The notes beneath the pieces are model-generated. The model worked only from the letters and a program-made list of their open reading frames with translations, was not told the origin of the DNA and did not search any database. A stretch of DNA of 64,000 nucleotides. Source: Paragorgia papillata (lineage: Eukaryota > Cnidaria > Anthozoa > Scleralcyonacea > Coralliidae). A program made the translations under genes and the position numbers. Of this stretch, positions 63,875 to 64,000 are shown piece after piece. The stretch spans positions 310,001 through 374,000 of the forward strand of contig JAWNZC010000327.1 of NCBI GenBank assembly GCA_035771165.1, given 5' to 3'. The number at the start of each line of letters is the position of its first letter. Position 1 is the stretch's first letter.

Positions 63875-64000
63875 CAACTAAAATTAAGTTTGTCTAATTT
63901 GAAAGAACTCATAAAATTGTAATAGAAGATCCTTTACAACTTTTTCGTATCTTTCTGCGTTTTCAAGATATTTCAATTTGTTTGATATGTAAATGAGATG
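63875..64000. repeat. Family G MITE, copy 4 (cut by window end)
   Basis: AAATTAAGTTTGTCTAAT...GAAAGAACTCATAAAAT...CAACTTTTTCG...CAAGATATTTCAATTTGTTTGATATG follows the left arm of the family. Confidence 0.8.

Overview
The window is nuclear DNA from an animal, most likely a cnidarian and probably an anthozoan (coral or anemone). Three things point that way: intron-split genes with GT-AG junctions and animal-type proteins; a dense mixture of Penelope-like retroelements with GIY-YIG domains, an early-type non-LTR retrotransposon, Tc1/mariner copies and many palindromic foldback elements; and AT-rich intergenic DNA with long microsatellites. The species cannot be named from the sequence alone. No bacterial-style operons, rRNA operon or CRISPR array are present.

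Three host genes can be assembled, all on the + strand. (1) A complete three-exon pentraxin-domain gene (13550..22322, 308 residues) encodes an N-terminal hydrophobic segment followed by a calcium-type pentraxin fold. (2) The 3' four exons of a CCDC137-like gene (37226..49909) encode a very basic, probably nucleolar protein; its first exon or exons were not found. (3) The first two recognised coding exons of ABHD13 (55414..62916) encode an alpha/beta hydrolase; the last exon lies beyond the window. Introns of 2 to 7 kb in all three genes are filled with repeats. The genes show no functional link to one another.

Region by region: 0-13.4 kb is repeat-rich, with a degenerate LTR-retrotransposon gag on the - strand and a roughly 2 kb block present twice (4.64-6.47 and 7.36-13.35 kb). 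The second copy of that block was split by three Penelope-like remnants. 13.5-22.4 kb is the pentraxin gene; its second intron holds a pentanucleotide satellite, a two-unit 277-bp retrozyme-like tandem repeat and a Tc1/mariner-like element that itself carries a nested MITE. 22.4-37 kb is foldback elements and simple repeats. 37.2-49.9 kb is the CCDC137-like gene, with two broken non-LTR retrotransposons in one intron. 50-55.4 kb is nested MITEs and a 21-bp minisatellite. 55.4-64 kb is ABHD13, whose intron holds a 24-bp minisatellite, inverted iteron arrays, and tRNA- and 5S-derived SINE pieces.

The most notable system is a set of hammerhead self-cleaving ribozymes. Three sit at the ends of Penelope-like elements, with base changes that covary between copies. 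Two more lie exactly one 277-bp unit apart in a tandem repeat inside the pentraxin intron. That layout is the one expected of an animal retrozyme, a small non-autonomous retroelement propagated through circular RNA.
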